Shown here piece after piece: positions 34,895 through 44,083 of a stretch of DNA of 64,000 nucleotides. Location of the stretch: assembly GCF_036345255.1 (NCBI RefSeq), contig NZ_CP107783.1:9541001-9605000 (forward strand). Direction: 5' to 3'. The number at the start of each line of letters is the position of its first letter. The first letter of the stretch is position 1. This DNA is from Streptomyces sp. NBC_00569. GTDB taxonomy: Bacteria > Actinomycetota > Actinomycetes > Streptomycetales > Streptomycetaceae. The notes below the pieces were generated by a model. That model saw nothing but the letters and a program-made list of their open reading frames with translations. It did not search any database and was not told the origin of the DNA. A program made the position numbers and the translations under genes.

Positions 34895-37348
34895 ATGCCC
34901 GCACGCTTTCCGCTGCCCGAACGGTGGCGTCCCAAGTCGATCCGAGCGAAGGTCGTCACCCTGCTGACGGTGCCTGTCCTCTCGCTGATGGCCCTGTGGG
35001 GGCACGCTGCCGTCACCACCGCGTCGCAGGTCTCGTCCACCGAGCAGTTGCGGCAGATCAACTCGGCCCTGGTGAAGCCGGTCGCGGACTTCACCACCGC
35101 GGTCCAGGACGAGCGTGCCGCCGACCTGAGATACCGGGCTGCTCCGGGCCCGTCCGCCCGCCGCGACCTCGATGCCGCCCGGTCCCGCACGGGCAAGGCC
35201 GTCACGGCCCTGCGTGCGGGCATCCGCTCCAGCAGCACTGATCTCGCGGCCCTCGACGCTCAGCTGCCCGACCGGATCAGCGCTCTGCTCAAGAGCGCGG
35301 GGTCCCTCCCCGAGCAGCGGCGCGCGACACCCCACGACTCCGCCGCGGTCTTCTCCGGCTACGGCACGGCCGTCGACCGGGCCTTCGCGGTGCGCGCCGG
35401 GCTCGCGGGCGCCGACCGCCCCGACCGCGCCTCCCACACCCGCACCGTCCTCGAACTGGCCCGTGCCCGCGAGGCGTTGAGCCGCCAGGACGCGGTGTTC
35501 GGTGCCGCGCAGGCCGACGGCGCGATGTCCGCCGCCCAGTACCGCGCGTTCATCGGCGACGTGGCCCAGCAGCGTGGGCTCACCAAGGCCGCGGTGCCCG
35601 ACCTGCCGGCCGAGGGCGCCGCCCGCTACCGCGCCGTTCTCGCGTCGCGCAGCGCCACCGAACTCGCCACCGCCCAGGACGCCGTCCTCGCAGCCGGTGA
35701 GAAGGGGGCCGTGTCCGCCGTGCCGGCCGGGGACTGGCACTCCGTCGCGCAACACACGTTGGCCGGGCTCGCCGCGGCGGAGCGGGGCGCCGTCGACACG
35801 GGCGCCGACGCGCAGCCGTACTCCCTTGCGACCCTGGGAAGCTCGGGCCTCGCCGTGGTCCTCGGCCTGCTCGGTGTGGTCCTCTCGCTGCTGCTCTCCG
35901 TACGCATCGGGCGCGGTCTGGTCGACGATCTCACCGGACTGCGGAACTCCGCGCTGGAGCTCGCCGCCACCCGGCTGCCGGCCGCGATCCGCCGCATCCA
36001 CAGTGGCGACGAGCTCGACCTCGACGCCGAGGCCCCGCTCGCCCGAACCCCCATCCGGGACGAGATCGGTCAGGTCGGCTCCGCTCTGACCACCGTGCAG
36101 AGGGCCGCCCTGCGCGCCGTCGCGGGCCGCGCCGCCGTCCTCACCGGAGTCTCCGGCGTCTACGTCAGCCTCGCCCGCCGCAGCCAGGTGCTGCTCCACC
36201 GCCAGCTGGAGCTCCTCGACGCGATGGAACGCCGCACCGAGAACCCCACGGACCTGGAAGACCTCTTCCGCCTGGACCACCTGACGACCAGGATGCGCCG
36301 CCACGCCGAGTCCCTGCTCATCCTGTCCGGCTCCGCGCCCGGCCGTGCCTGGCGCAACCCGGTCCCGCTCATCGACGCCGTGCGCGCGGGCATCGCGGAG
36401 ACCGCCGACATCGACCGCGTCCAGCTGCACGACATCCCCGATCTGCGTCTGGCCGGCACGGCCGTCGCCGACCTGATCCACCTGGTCGCCGAACTCGCCG
36501 AGAACGCCGCGGCCTTCTCGCCGCCGCACACCCCCGTGGTGGTGCGCGGAGAGGAGGTCGGGGCCGGTGCCGTCCTGGAGATCGAGGACCGGGGTCTCGG
36601 CATGGGCGACGAGGCGCTCGCCGCGGCCAATGAGAAGATCCGGGCCACGGACATCGACCTCCTCGACTCGCGCCGGCTCGGCCTGTTCGTGGTCAACCGC
36701 CTCGCCGAGCGCCAGCAGGTGGACGTCACCCTGCGCCGCTCGGTCTACGGCGGCGTCACCGCCGTGGTCTTCCTTCCGCAGCAGCTCCTCGAGGCACCGC
36801 ACCCGGGCTTGCGGCCACTGCCCCTGCCGGAGCCCCGCGCGCTGGATTCCGGTCACGTACCGGCCACTGATCCGGTCGCCGCTCCGCCACCGGCACAGCG
36901 GCACCCCGAACAGGAGCCGATCTCCCGACCGGAGCGCGCACCCGAGCCCCCGCTCGCCCACACCGCCCCACGCGAAGTCCCCACTCGTGCCCGCCACGCG
37001 GCCCGCCCGCCGGCGCCGTCCTCGCCCGCCCCCACCGCGGAAGCCACCTCGATCCACGATCCCGAGTCCGAGGACGGTCTGCCGCGCCGGGTGCGCCAGG
37101 CCAGCCTCGCCCCCGAACTGCGCGATGACGAGAACGCGAGCACTGCTGCACGGCCGGCCCAGGACCCGGCCGTCCGATCCCCGGAGGCCGCGCGCGCCAC
37201 GATGGCGTCCCTGCGCTCCGGCCGGCGCCGCGCGTCCGCGGCTCACGGTGAGCCGGACACCCCGTCCGGCCCCGGAAGTCCGTCCGGCGCCCAGCATGCC
37301 GCGCCCCACCCTCATACCGCGACCGAAGAAGGATTCCGAAACCGATGA
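34895..37348 (+). CDS. cvnA: Conservon sensor-like histidine kinase CvnA with nitrate/nitrite-sensing domain
   Basis: 817 residues with AAGGAGAT before the ATG. The first membrane helix is VVTLLTVPVLSLMALWGHAAV. Residues about 50-305 form an extracellular NIT-type helical domain. The second helix is AVVLGLLGVVLSLLLSV, followed by HAMP. The ATPase region has the N box LVAELAENAAAFSPP and the G box EIEDRGLGMG. The tail of about 200 residues is Pro-rich and probably disordered. A clear phospho-accepting H box is not seen, as usual for CvnA. It begins the conservon and overlaps cvnB (ATGA). Confidence 0.93.
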   Translation: MPARFPLPERWRPKSIRAKVVTLLTVPVLSLMALWGHAAVTTASQVSSTEQLRQINSALVKPVADFTTAVQDERAADLRYRAAPGPSARRDLDAARSRTGKAVTALRAGIRSSSTDLAALDAQLPDRISALLKSAGSLPEQRRATPHDSAAVFSGYGTAVDRAFAVRAGLAGADRPDRASHTRTVLELARAREALSRQDAVFGAAQADGAMSAAQYRAFIGDVAQQRGLTKAAVPDLPAEGAARYRAVLASRSATELATAQDAVLAAGEKGAVSAVPAGDWHSVAQHTLAGLAAAERGAVDTGADAQPYSLATLGSSGLAVVLGLLGVVLSLLLSVRIGRGLVDDLTGLRNSALELAATRLPAAIRRIHSGDELDLDAEAPLARTPIRDEIGQVGSALTTVQRAALRAVAGRAAVLTGVSGVYVSLARRSQVLLHRQLELLDAMERRTENPTDLEDLFRLDHLTTRMRRHAESLLILSGSAPGRAWRNPVPLIDAVRAGIAETADIDRVQLHDIPDLRLAGTAVADLIHLVAELAENAAAFSPPHTPVVVRGEEVGAGAVLEIEDRGLGMGDEALAAANEKIRATDIDLLDSRRLGLFVVNRLAERQQVDVTLRRSVYGGVTAVVFLPQQLLEAPHPGLRPLPLPEPRALDSGHVPATDPVAAPPPAQRHPEQEPISRPERAPEPPLAHTAPREVPTRARHAARPPAPSSPAPTAEATSIHDPESEDGLPRRVRQASLAPELRDDENASTAARPAQDPAVRSPEAARATMASLRSGRRRASAAHGEPDTPSGPGSPSGAQHAAPHPHTATEEGFRNR

Positions 37349-37809
37349 CCCCGACCTTCACCGTCACGAACCTGGGTGACAACCCCGACGACCACGGCAC
37401 GGGCGGTGTCGACTGGCTCCTCGACGACCTGGTCGACCGTGTCGCGGAGGTCCGGTACGTGGTCATGCTGTCCACCGACGGCCTGTGCGTCGGCGCCTCC
37501 CGCGGCCTGGGACGCGACGAGTCCGAGCGCTTCGCCGCCATCGCCTCCGGGTTCCACTCCCTCGCCAAGGGCGCGGGCCGCCACTTCGACGCGGGCGGCG
37601 TCGTCCAGACGATGGTCGAGCTGCACGGCGGGTTCCTCTTCGTGGTCGCCGCGGGTGACGGGTCCTGCATCGCCGTGTTCACCGACGGGCACGCCGATAT
37701 CGGTCTCGTGGCGTACGAGATGGCCCTGCTGGTCGAGCGCGTGCGTGAGCACCTCGCCGTACCCGCGAGGACGGACGGCGCCCCGGCGCCGGACGGCGGG
37801 ACGTCGTGA
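37345..37809 (+). CDS. cvnB: Conservon roadblock/LC7 protein CvnB
   Basis: 154 residues in a roadblock/LC7 fold: VDWLLDDLVDRVAEVRYVVM, LSTDGLCVGASRGL and MVELHGGFLFVVAAGDGS. In conservons this small protein links the CvnA membrane sensor to the CvnD GTPase and can act as its regulator. It overlaps cvnA by ATGA and cvnC by GTGA. Confidence 0.95.
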   Translation: MTPTFTVTNLGDNPDDHGTGGVDWLLDDLVDRVAEVRYVVMLSTDGLCVGASRGLGRDESERFAAIASGFHSLAKGAGRHFDAGGVVQTMVELHGGFLFVVAAGDGSCIAVFTDGHADIGLVAYEMALLVERVREHLAVPARTDGAPAPDGGTS

Positions 37810-38243
37810 CCGAGGTGCCGCACGGCCGCCGACCGACACCCGACGGCGCCGACCGGGCCCCCGACCCGTGGACCGACCGCTACGACGAGGAGGCCGGCCC
37901 TCTCGTCCGCCTCTACGCCATGACCGCGGGCCGCGCGCGCACGGACAACGGCGCGGAACGCGTCGACCTGATGGCGATCGTCCGCTCCACGTCCGCCACC
38001 CCGCGCGGCCCGGTCCCGCCCGAGCAGCGCAGCCTGCTGGCCCAGTGCGCCCAAGGGCCGCGCCCGGTAGCGGACTTGGCGTCGGACTCGGGTCTGCCGC
38101 TCGGCGTCGTACGCGTCCTGCTCGGCGACCTCACGGCTCAGGGACTGATCCGCATCACCCCGCCCGAGTCCACCGCCACCGGGAAAGAACCTCTCTCCGC
38201 CCACCTCCTGCGAGAAGTGATCGATGGCCTCCGTGCACTCTGA
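37806..38243 (+). CDS. cvnC: Conservon DUF742 protein CvnC
   Basis: 145 residues from a GTG start overlapping the cvnB stop. It carries DUF742 features: VRLYAMTAGRARTDNG, PPEQRSLLAQCAQGPRPVAD, LPLGVVRVLLGDL and HLLREVIDGLRAL. The winged-helix-like fold suggests an adaptor role in the membrane-associated Cvn complex. Its 3' end overlaps cvnD by 20 nt. Confidence 0.95.
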   Translation: MTEVPHGRRPTPDGADRAPDPWTDRYDEEAGPLVRLYAMTAGRARTDNGAERVDLMAIVRSTSATPRGPVPPEQRSLLAQCAQGPRPVADLASDSGLPLGVVRVLLGDLTAQGLIRITPPESTATGKEPLSAHLLREVIDGLRAL

Positions 38244-38820
38244 CCGCGCCGCGCACTCGGCGTCCGCCGACTTCACCGCTCTCAAGCTCCTGATCGCCGG
38301 CGGCTTCGGCGTGGGGAAGACCACGCTGGTGGAGTCGGTCAGCGAGATCCGCCCGCTGCGCACCGAGGAACCCCTCACCGAGGCCTCACGGCCGGTGGAC
38401 AGCCTGGAGGGCGTGGCCGCGAAGACCACGACGACCGTTGCCATGGACTTCGGCCGGATCACCCTGCGCGACACCCTGGCCCTCTACCTCTTCGGCACCC
38501 CCGGCCAGGACCGTTTCTGGTTCGTCTGGGACGAGTTGGCCACAGGCTGCCTGGGCGCGGTGGTCCTCGCCGACACGCGGCGCCTCGCGGACTGCTTCCC
38601 CGCGATCGACTACTTCGAGAGCCGCGGCATCCCCTTCATCGTCGCCGTGAACTGCTTCGACGGCATCCGGACGCACAGCCGGGAAGCAGTGGCGCGCGCC
38701 CTCGACCTGACCGCCGACACCCCGGTGACGCTGTGCGACGTACGCGACCGGGAGTCCGGCAAGGACGTCCTGATCTCCCTGGTCGAGCACGTCCTGACAT
38801 TGGAGTCGATCCCCAACTGA
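38224..38820 (+). CDS. cvnD: Conservon small GTPase CvnD
   Basis: 198 residues. The G1 loop is AGGFGVGKTT, the switch region is TTTTVAMDFGRITL, and G3 is FGTPGQDRFWF, where Pro-Gly-Gln replaces the usual Ala-Gly-Gln (DTAGQ). The guanine-specificity NKxD motif is replaced by VNCFD. This is the MglA/Ras-like switch of the conservon and is probably reset by CvnB. Last gene of the unit. Confidence 0.95.
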   Translation: MASVHSDRAAHSASADFTALKLLIAGGFGVGKTTLVESVSEIRPLRTEEPLTEASRPVDSLEGVAAKTTTTVAMDFGRITLRDTLALYLFGTPGQDRFWFVWDELATGCLGAVVLADTRRLADCFPAIDYFESRGIPFIVAVNCFDGIRTHSREAVARALDLTADTPVTLCDVRDRESGKDVLISLVEHVLTLESIPN

Positions 38821-38963
38821 AGGCCAGGCGACGCTACTTGTCCGGCTTCGACAGGTGCGCAACCTGTGACGGGCGGCCGGGATCCCCTCGATGCGGGACC
38901 GCCATGGGTGAGCCCAGCGCATCGGATCAGCGTCCGACGCCTCCTGACGGCGCCTGGCGCGAG

Positions 38964-39002
38964 CCGCCCGGGCCGCGTTCGCTTCGGCGGGCCCGGGCGG
39001 CG
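38964..39002 (+). terminator. Hairpin terminator after cvnD
   Basis: GCCGCCCGGGCC at 38964-38975 pairs perfectly with GGCCCGGGCGGC at 38991-39002, with a 15-nt loop. Lies 144 nt after the cvnD stop in the convergent gap. Confidence 0.65.
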
Positions 39003-39014
39003 TAGCCGCTGTAG

Positions 39015-39048
39015 GGGTGGCGGGTTTGCGAGAGGGTCCGCCACCCCG
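39015..39048 (-). terminator. Hairpin terminator after the GH92 gene
   Basis: GGGGTGGCGG at 39015-39024 pairs perfectly with CCGCCACCCC at 39039-39048. It starts 6 nt beyond the stop of the leftward GH92 gene, so it most likely serves that gene. Confidence 0.7.
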
Positions 39049-39053
39049 CGGTG

Positions 39054-41414
39054 TCAGTCCTGGGCCACGGCCGGCGGAGCGGCGTCGACGCCCCAACTCG
39101 TGGGCCTGTCCGAGAGCTTGACCTTGATCGTGCCGGAGCGGAGCAGGTCCTTGTGGGACAGCCAGCTCTGGCGCAGCTCGCCCTTGTCCGTGTGCACGGA
39201 GGACACGTACTGCAGCTTCGAGGCGTCGGCGCTCTGAGCCTCGATGCTGATCCTGCGCCCGTGTTCGGGCCGGATCTCGACCTTCTCGAACATCGGCGCC
39301 GTGACGACGTAGGTGGCCGAGCCGGGCTGGGCCTCGAAGATGCCCGCCATCGCGAAGACGAGCAACGACGAGGTGGCGCCGAGGTCGTCGTTGCCGGGCA
39401 TGCCGTACGCGTCGTCGGTGAACAGCGTCCGCATCGCACGCAGCACAGCGGAGGTCTTCCACGGCGCGCCGGTCCACGTGTACATCCACGGCGCGTGGAA
39501 GTCAGGCTCGTTGTTGGGGTTGAAGGCGAAGTTGTTGTGGTAGTCGTACGCGCCCGTCACCCAGGAATCGGATGCGGCCTTCGCCGGGTCCGCGAGCACG
39601 GTCGGCATGTCGAAGAACTTGTCGAGCCGCTGCTCGGCGGCCGCCTGACCACCCATGAGGCCGTAAAGGGTCTGCGGGTCCTGCTGGGCGAGCCACTGGT
39701 ACTGCCATGCGGTGCCCTCGTGGAAGGCGCCGGACTGCGTCGGATCGGGGTCGCCGGCGACGGAGCCGTCCGCGTTCTTCGTCACCGGGAAGCCGGTGAA
39801 GCCCTGTGACGTGACACCGGAGTCCCAGAGGTGGGTGAAGTTGTCGCAGCGCGAGGCGAGCGTCGCGGCCTTGTCCCGGTAGCCGAGGCCATCGGCCATC
39901 GTGGACAGCGCGCAGTCGCCCAGCGCGTACTCGAGCGTGGCCGAACCGGCCTGGCGGCTGTCGCCGTACTTGTACCCGGGCAGGTTCTGATAGCCGACCC
40001 AGCCGTTCTTGACGTACGTGGGGTTGCCGTCCCGGCCGCGGAAGATCGACTGGTCCGAGGGGACCTCATTGGCGTTCTTCCAGAGTGCGTCGAAGAGCTG
40101 TCGCGAGGTGCGCTGGTCGAGCAGACCGCGGTTGTAGATGTCGACGACCCACGGGGTGATGGGATCGCCGCTCATCACGTTGGTCTCGCCGCCGCCGAGC
40201 CCCCAGCGCGGCAGCCAGCCACCGTCCTGGTAGATGTGCAGGACGGACTTGGCCATGTCCGCGGCCTTGTCCGGGTTCAACAGCGCCACCAGCTGGTTCT
40301 GCGAACGGTAGGTGTCCCAGAGCGAGAACATCTGGTAGTAGGTGGAATCCCCGCGGTGCACCTTGTCGTCGAAGCCGCGGTAGCGGTTGTCGACATCGGA
40401 ACCCACCGACGGGTGCAGCAGCGAGTGGTACAGCGCGCTGTAGTAGGTGCGTTGGTCGGCGGTGCTGCCACCGGCCACGCGCATGCGGTTGAGCTCGTCC
40501 TGCCAGGCGTCGTGCGCGCCGGTACGAGCCTTGTCGAACGACTTGGGCTGCTCGGCCTCACGGTTGAGGCGCGCGCCGTCGACGGAGGTGTAGGACAGCC
40601 CCACCGAGGAACCGACCTTGTCGCCCTTGGCCGGGTCGAACGACAGCCAGGCGCCCGCGCGCTTGCTGCCGCGCGACGCGTCGCGCTGGTTCGGGGTGAG
40701 AGTGCCGTCGGTCCAGGTGCCGAACTTGGAGAACGCCCGGTCGAACTTGGCGCTGAAGTAGACCCGGTAGCGCTCCTTGCCGGTCTCCCCGCAGAAGTTT
40801 CCGCCCTGGACCCAGCCCTCCACGGTGTCGTCGCCGACCACCTTGATGTCGCCGGCGTAGGTGCTGCCGTTGCTCTCACCGGCCTCGATGAGGACGTTCT
40901 CCTCGCCCGATCCGCCGGGGTACGTATAGCGGTGCTGGCCGGTTCGCTGTGTGGCCGACAGCTCGGCCTTGATGCCGTTGTCGAACTTCACGCCGTAGTA
41001 GCCCGGCGCGCGCGTCTCGTTGTCGTGACTGAACTTCGCACCGTACTGCGCCGGGTCGGACGACGTCACCGCACCGGTGGTCGGCATGAACCGGATGTTG
41101 CCCATCGTCTGACAGCCGACACCTGACAGGTGTGTGTGGCTGAAGCCGAGAATGGTGTCCTGCGCGTAGTCGTAGGACGCGTACTTGTTCAGCTGTGTGT
41201 CGGGGCTCAGCTGCACCATGCCGAACGGAGCGGCCGCGCCCGGAAAGGTGGTCCCGTCACCGTTGTTGCCGATCGACGTGTCGACCAGCGTGGTGGGGTC
41301 GTCGGCGAACCGATGCCCCGATTCCCGGGCGTTCGCGACGCCGGAGGTGGCGGATGCGGCAGTCACGGTGGTGGCTATCAAGATGGCGGTGAACGCGCGT
41401 CTCCATGTTTTCAT
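39054..41414 (-). CDS. Secreted GH92 alpha-mannosidase
   Basis: 786 residues from the ATG at 41414 (MKTWRRAFTAILIA), with GAGAGGG 5 nt upstream. The frame continues 7 codons further but without a ribosome site. A signal peptide ends near VANARE. GH92 features are DTSIGNNGDGTTFPGAAAPF, GFSHTHLSGVGC, WDTYRSQNQL, GGETNVMSGDPITPWVVDIY, HEGTAWQYQWLAQQDPQ (catalytic acid Glu) and MPGNDDLGATSSLLVF. The family removes mannose from alpha-linked glycans with calcium-dependent inversion. It would feed the mannose-utilisation operon at 21-31 kb. Single gene with its own palindromic operator. Confidence 0.9.
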   Translation of the reverse strand: MKTWRRAFTAILIATTVTAASATSGVANARESGHRFADDPTTLVDTSIGNNGDGTTFPGAAAPFGMVQLSPDTQLNKYASYDYAQDTILGFSHTHLSGVGCQTMGNIRFMPTTGAVTSSDPAQYGAKFSHDNETRAPGYYGVKFDNGIKAELSATQRTGQHRYTYPGGSGEENVLIEAGESNGSTYAGDIKVVGDDTVEGWVQGGNFCGETGKERYRVYFSAKFDRAFSKFGTWTDGTLTPNQRDASRGSKRAGAWLSFDPAKGDKVGSSVGLSYTSVDGARLNREAEQPKSFDKARTGAHDAWQDELNRMRVAGGSTADQRTYYSALYHSLLHPSVGSDVDNRYRGFDDKVHRGDSTYYQMFSLWDTYRSQNQLVALLNPDKAADMAKSVLHIYQDGGWLPRWGLGGGETNVMSGDPITPWVVDIYNRGLLDQRTSRQLFDALWKNANEVPSDQSIFRGRDGNPTYVKNGWVGYQNLPGYKYGDSRQAGSATLEYALGDCALSTMADGLGYRDKAATLASRCDNFTHLWDSGVTSQGFTGFPVTKNADGSVAGDPDPTQSGAFHEGTAWQYQWLAQQDPQTLYGLMGGQAAAEQRLDKFFDMPTVLADPAKAASDSWVTGAYDYHNNFAFNPNNEPDFHAPWMYTWTGAPWKTSAVLRAMRTLFTDDAYGMPGNDDLGATSSLLVFAMAGIFEAQPGSATYVVTAPMFEKVEIRPEHGRRISIEAQSADASKLQYVSSVHTDKGELRQSWLSHKDLLRSGTIKVKLSDRPTSWGVDAAPPAVAQD

Positions 41415-41430
41415 CGCGACCCTCTCGAAA

Positions 41431-41442
41431 GACAACGTTGTC
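41431..41442. promoter_or_regulatory. LacI-type palindrome before the GH92 gene
   Basis: GACAACGTTGTC is a perfect 12-bp palindrome centred on CG, 17 nt upstream of the GH92 start. On the minus strand TGACAACGTTGTCT fits the LacI pattern TGnnAnCGnTnnCA except for the last base. It lies where a repressor would block transcription. Confidence 0.62.
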
Positions 41443-42038
41443 AGATTATGGTTCCTGCCGATCTTTGCCCCTGCGACGCCGATCCGTCAATCCGTTGCCG
41501 GGCACGGCTGGTTGGGCGCGGAGAGAGTGCTCGCGGGAGCATGCGGGGGACAGTGGGCGGATGGGGGCGGGTGAGCCCGGGTCAGGTAGATGGCCCGTCG
41601 GCGACGACCCGGGAGTCGTCAGGCAGGTGCCGGAGGATGCTCTCAACACCGGGGTGCCGTGGGCCTGCAGGGCCTTGACGAGGTACGCGACCTTGCCGGC
41701 CTCGACAGCCGCCACCTGGTGCAGATCATCACGCAGGCCCTCCCACGCTGAGGAGGCACGGCGGACGGGAGAGCAGGGCGTGAAGCCCGCAGGCCGCGGA
41801 CCCGGACTGCAACGAATCGGGAACTCGCCCCGTACCGGCGGGACGCGAGAGCCGAGCCCGCCGACTGCTGAAGGTGCCGGCCCTCGCTACGGGAGCGTAC
41901 GAGCCGATGCCGATCAGTCTGCTCGGAGGTCGCCCCGGGCGAGAGCTGTCGCCGTCGGATGGGGCACATGGGTGAGCACGGGAGCGGCGTGCGCCCTGAC
42001 GGCGCCGGTAGCCGGGCGGGAGCGTCTGTGATGGGCGC
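41443..42038. other. Intergenic region between GH92 and hemerythrin genes
   Basis: No intact gene. On the minus strand at about 41650-41735 the short reading HQVAAVEAGKVAYLVKALQA looks like real coding sequence that loses its frame, so it may be a gene remnant. The family is unknown. Confidence 0.3.
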
Positions 42039-42503
42039 ATGTGCCATTACTGCGGTTGCCGTGAGATTCCGCTGATCAAGGAGTTCATCGCCGAGCACGA
42101 GAGGGTGACCGACGCCGCGGGGGATGCGGTGCGCGCCCTGGAACGCGGTGACACGGCGGCCGCGCGAGAGCTGACCGAGGTGATGTCACGGGAGCTGGCC
42201 ACGCACTGGCAGGGTGAGGAGAACGGCCTGTTCGCGGCGATGCGGGAGGATCCGGAATACACGGACTACATCGACGCGCTGGTCGCCGAGCACCGTGAGC
42301 TGGCCGCGCTGCTGCCCGCTCTCGACCTCACGGACGCCACCGACGCGGGCCGGTTCAAAGCGGCGGCCGACGAGCTGCACCGCCACATCTCCAAGGAGGA
42401 GGACGGCCTCTTCCCGGCATCGCTGACCGCGCTGTCCGGCGACGAGTGGAATGCGTCGATGGCGGCGTGGCGCGCGGCGCATCCGCAGGAGAACGAGTCG
42501 TAG
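42039..42503 (+). CDS. Hemerythrin-domain protein
   Basis: 154 residues. The N-terminal MCHYCGCREIPLIKEF carries a CxxC pair. The four-helix hemerythrin ligands are at EHERV, HWQGEENGLFAAM, HRELAALL and HRHISKEEDGLFP. This matches H, HxxxE, H and HxxxH. Such proteins bind a di-iron site and O2 or NO. The CxxC pair is an unusual addition that could give redox control. A GGGAG lies 15-19 nt before the ATG. No operon partner. Confidence 0.87.
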   Translation: MCHYCGCREIPLIKEFIAEHERVTDAAGDAVRALERGDTAAARELTEVMSRELATHWQGEENGLFAAMREDPEYTDYIDALVAEHRELAALLPALDLTDATDAGRFKAAADELHRHISKEEDGLFPASLTALSGDEWNASMAAWRAAHPQENES

Positions 42504-42744
42504 ACGCAGCGCTCTGAAGCCGATCGGTACAAGGCCCCAACGGGTCTCGGAACGTGGCGCATCGTGGAACGTGTGCGTCGGGTGGCGCTGGCGGACGGCA
42601 AATCGGGTTGCACGGGCGGCGGCGCGGCACGCAGCATCTGCGCATGACCGCAAACAACGCTTCCCTGCCGCCGGCTCCCTCCGCTCGACGCGGGCGAGTC
42701 CAGCAGCAGCCCCGCCGATCGCGGAGGCCGATTCTCGTGCGGTC

Positions 42745-43380
42745 ATGACCGCCGCACTGGTCGCGGGACTCCTTGCCGGTTATGGCATCGCCATGCCGGT
42801 GGGAGCTGTCGCGACATACCTGGTGGCCCTCACAGCGCGAACGGCACTGAAGATCGGCGCCTGTGCCGCACTCGGGGTTGCCACCGCCGACGGCGTGTAC
42901 GCCCTGATCGCCGAGGCCGGGGGTTCAGCACTCGCCCGGACCATCCAGCCGGTGCTGCTGCCTCTGCGCTGGGCGTCGGCCCTGGTACTCGTCGCCCTGG
43001 CGGTCCGAAGCGGTGTGACGGCAGTGAGAAAGTACCGCAGACGTCATGCGCCCGCCCCGGGGGACGAGGGCGTACCGGTCAGCGCCGCCCGCGCCTACCT
43101 GGTGCTGTGCGGGATCACGCTGATGAACCCATTGACGGTGGTCTACTTCGTAGCCCTGGTGCTTGGCGGCCGAGCCGCATCGGCTCCGAGCCATCTCGAG
43201 CAGGCCGTGTTCGTCCTCGCCGCCTTCGCCGCGTCCGCCAGCTGGCAACTGCTCCTCGCCGGTGGCGGTGCACTGCTCGGCCGGGCCTTGACCGGCGCTC
43301 GCGGGCAGCTCACCACCGCCCTGGCGTCAAGCCTCCTGATCACGGTTCTCGCATGGCGCCTCCTGGCCTCGTCGGCCTGA
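42745..43380 (+). CDS. LysE/RhtB-family amino acid exporter
   Basis: 211 residues from the ATG at 42745 (MTAALVAGLLAGYGIAMP). The longer frame before it is Arg-rich and not coding. About six membrane helices are visible, with the LysE-type opening (GYGIAMPVGAVATYLVAL) and ITLMNPLTVVYFVALVLGG matching the conserved NP motif of helix 4. The family exports lysine, threonine or related metabolites. Substrate unknown. Confidence 0.8.
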   Translation: MTAALVAGLLAGYGIAMPVGAVATYLVALTARTALKIGACAALGVATADGVYALIAEAGGSALARTIQPVLLPLRWASALVLVALAVRSGVTAVRKYRRRHAPAPGDEGVPVSAARAYLVLCGITLMNPLTVVYFVALVLGGRAASAPSHLEQAVFVLAAFAASASWQLLLAGGGALLGRALTGARGQLTTALASSLLITVLAWRLLASSA

Positions 43381-43443
43381 TGCACAGTCAAGAGCTGCCC
43401 TGGGAAATCGTGTTCACGAGATCGACGAGACGGGTCCTGCGGA

Positions 43444-43650
43444 TCACCCGGCCGGGGCATCCGCAGTTTCCGAGGACAGGGGAGGGGCCGGCAGCTGTGG
43501 TCGGGCTCGGTTTCCGAGCCGGGCAGGCGTCGACGCAAGAACGGCGACGCCGATCACCCCGAGGCCGTACAGGCTGACGCCTGTCCCGAAGGCCTCTGGG
43601 ACATCCGCCCGGGCCGACGACACGCACCGCCGTACGCGACGCGCCGCCAC
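43444..43650 (-). pseudogene. Possible C-terminal remnant of an MFS-type transporter
   Basis: The minus-strand frame reads DVPEAFGTGVSLYGLGVIGV and ends PAPPLSSETADAPAG at a stop near 43444. A hydrophobic segment followed by a Pro/Ala-rich polar tail is what the end of an MFS efflux protein looks like. The upstream part of such a gene is not present. Low confidence. Confidence 0.28.
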
Positions 43651-43746
43651 CTCGCGAGAAGCTGGTCAGCCCCGGCACACGGCAAGGGGAAAAGACAAAG
43701 GCAGAGAGATCACTCTCCCTGCCACTCTCAACATATAGCGCACTGG

Positions 43747-43765
43747 GGGGCTTGCGGCAAGGCCC
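43747..43765 (+). promoter_or_regulatory. Rifamycin-associated element (RAE) upstream of rph
   Basis: GGGGCTTGCGGCAAGGCCC is an inverted repeat matching the RAE known upstream of rifamycin-inactivating genes in actinomycetes. TTGCGG inside it could serve as a -35 box, with CAAAAT at 43777-43782 as -10 (19-nt spacing). It is 58 nt before the glycosyltransferase remnant and about 315 nt before rph. It implies rifamycin-inducible expression. Confidence 0.85.
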
Positions 43766-43822
43766 GGGTGGTGGCGCAAAATCCTTGGCCGAGGCCACAA
43801 CCTGGGGAAAGAGGAGCACTAC

Positions 43823-44083
43823 GTGCGTGTGTTGTCGACGTATGGGGGACGCGGTGACGTCGAATCAGTGGTGGGCGTGGCAGTGCCGTCGCCGGTGCTC
43901 GGGGCCGAGGGGCGAGGGTGTGCGCAGCTCGGCCGGGTGGAGAGGTCGGCCGACTCGTCAGTGGGAGGGCGGCCAGGGACGAGGACGTCCCTGACCAGAG
44001 GTTCGACAGAGTGGGAGGTGCCGGTGATGCGACCGGCCACCGCAGTGCGACGCAGCACGGCTGCCTCGGAGGTAACCCAGTGA
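43823..44083 (+). pseudogene. Remnant of a rifamycin-glycosyltransferase-like (MGT) gene
   Basis: 86 codons from a GTG with GAGGAG 6 nt upstream. The start MRVLSTYGGRGDVESVVG and AVPSPVLGAEGRGCA follow the N-terminus of MGT glycosyltransferases (typically MRVLLSTYGSRGDVEP). After about 40 residues the similarity is lost and the frame ends far short of the usual 390-420 residues. Glycosyltransferases are among the known RAE-linked genes. The stop overlaps the rph start (GTGA at 44080), so the remnant may still serve as a translated leader for rph. Confidence 0.65.
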
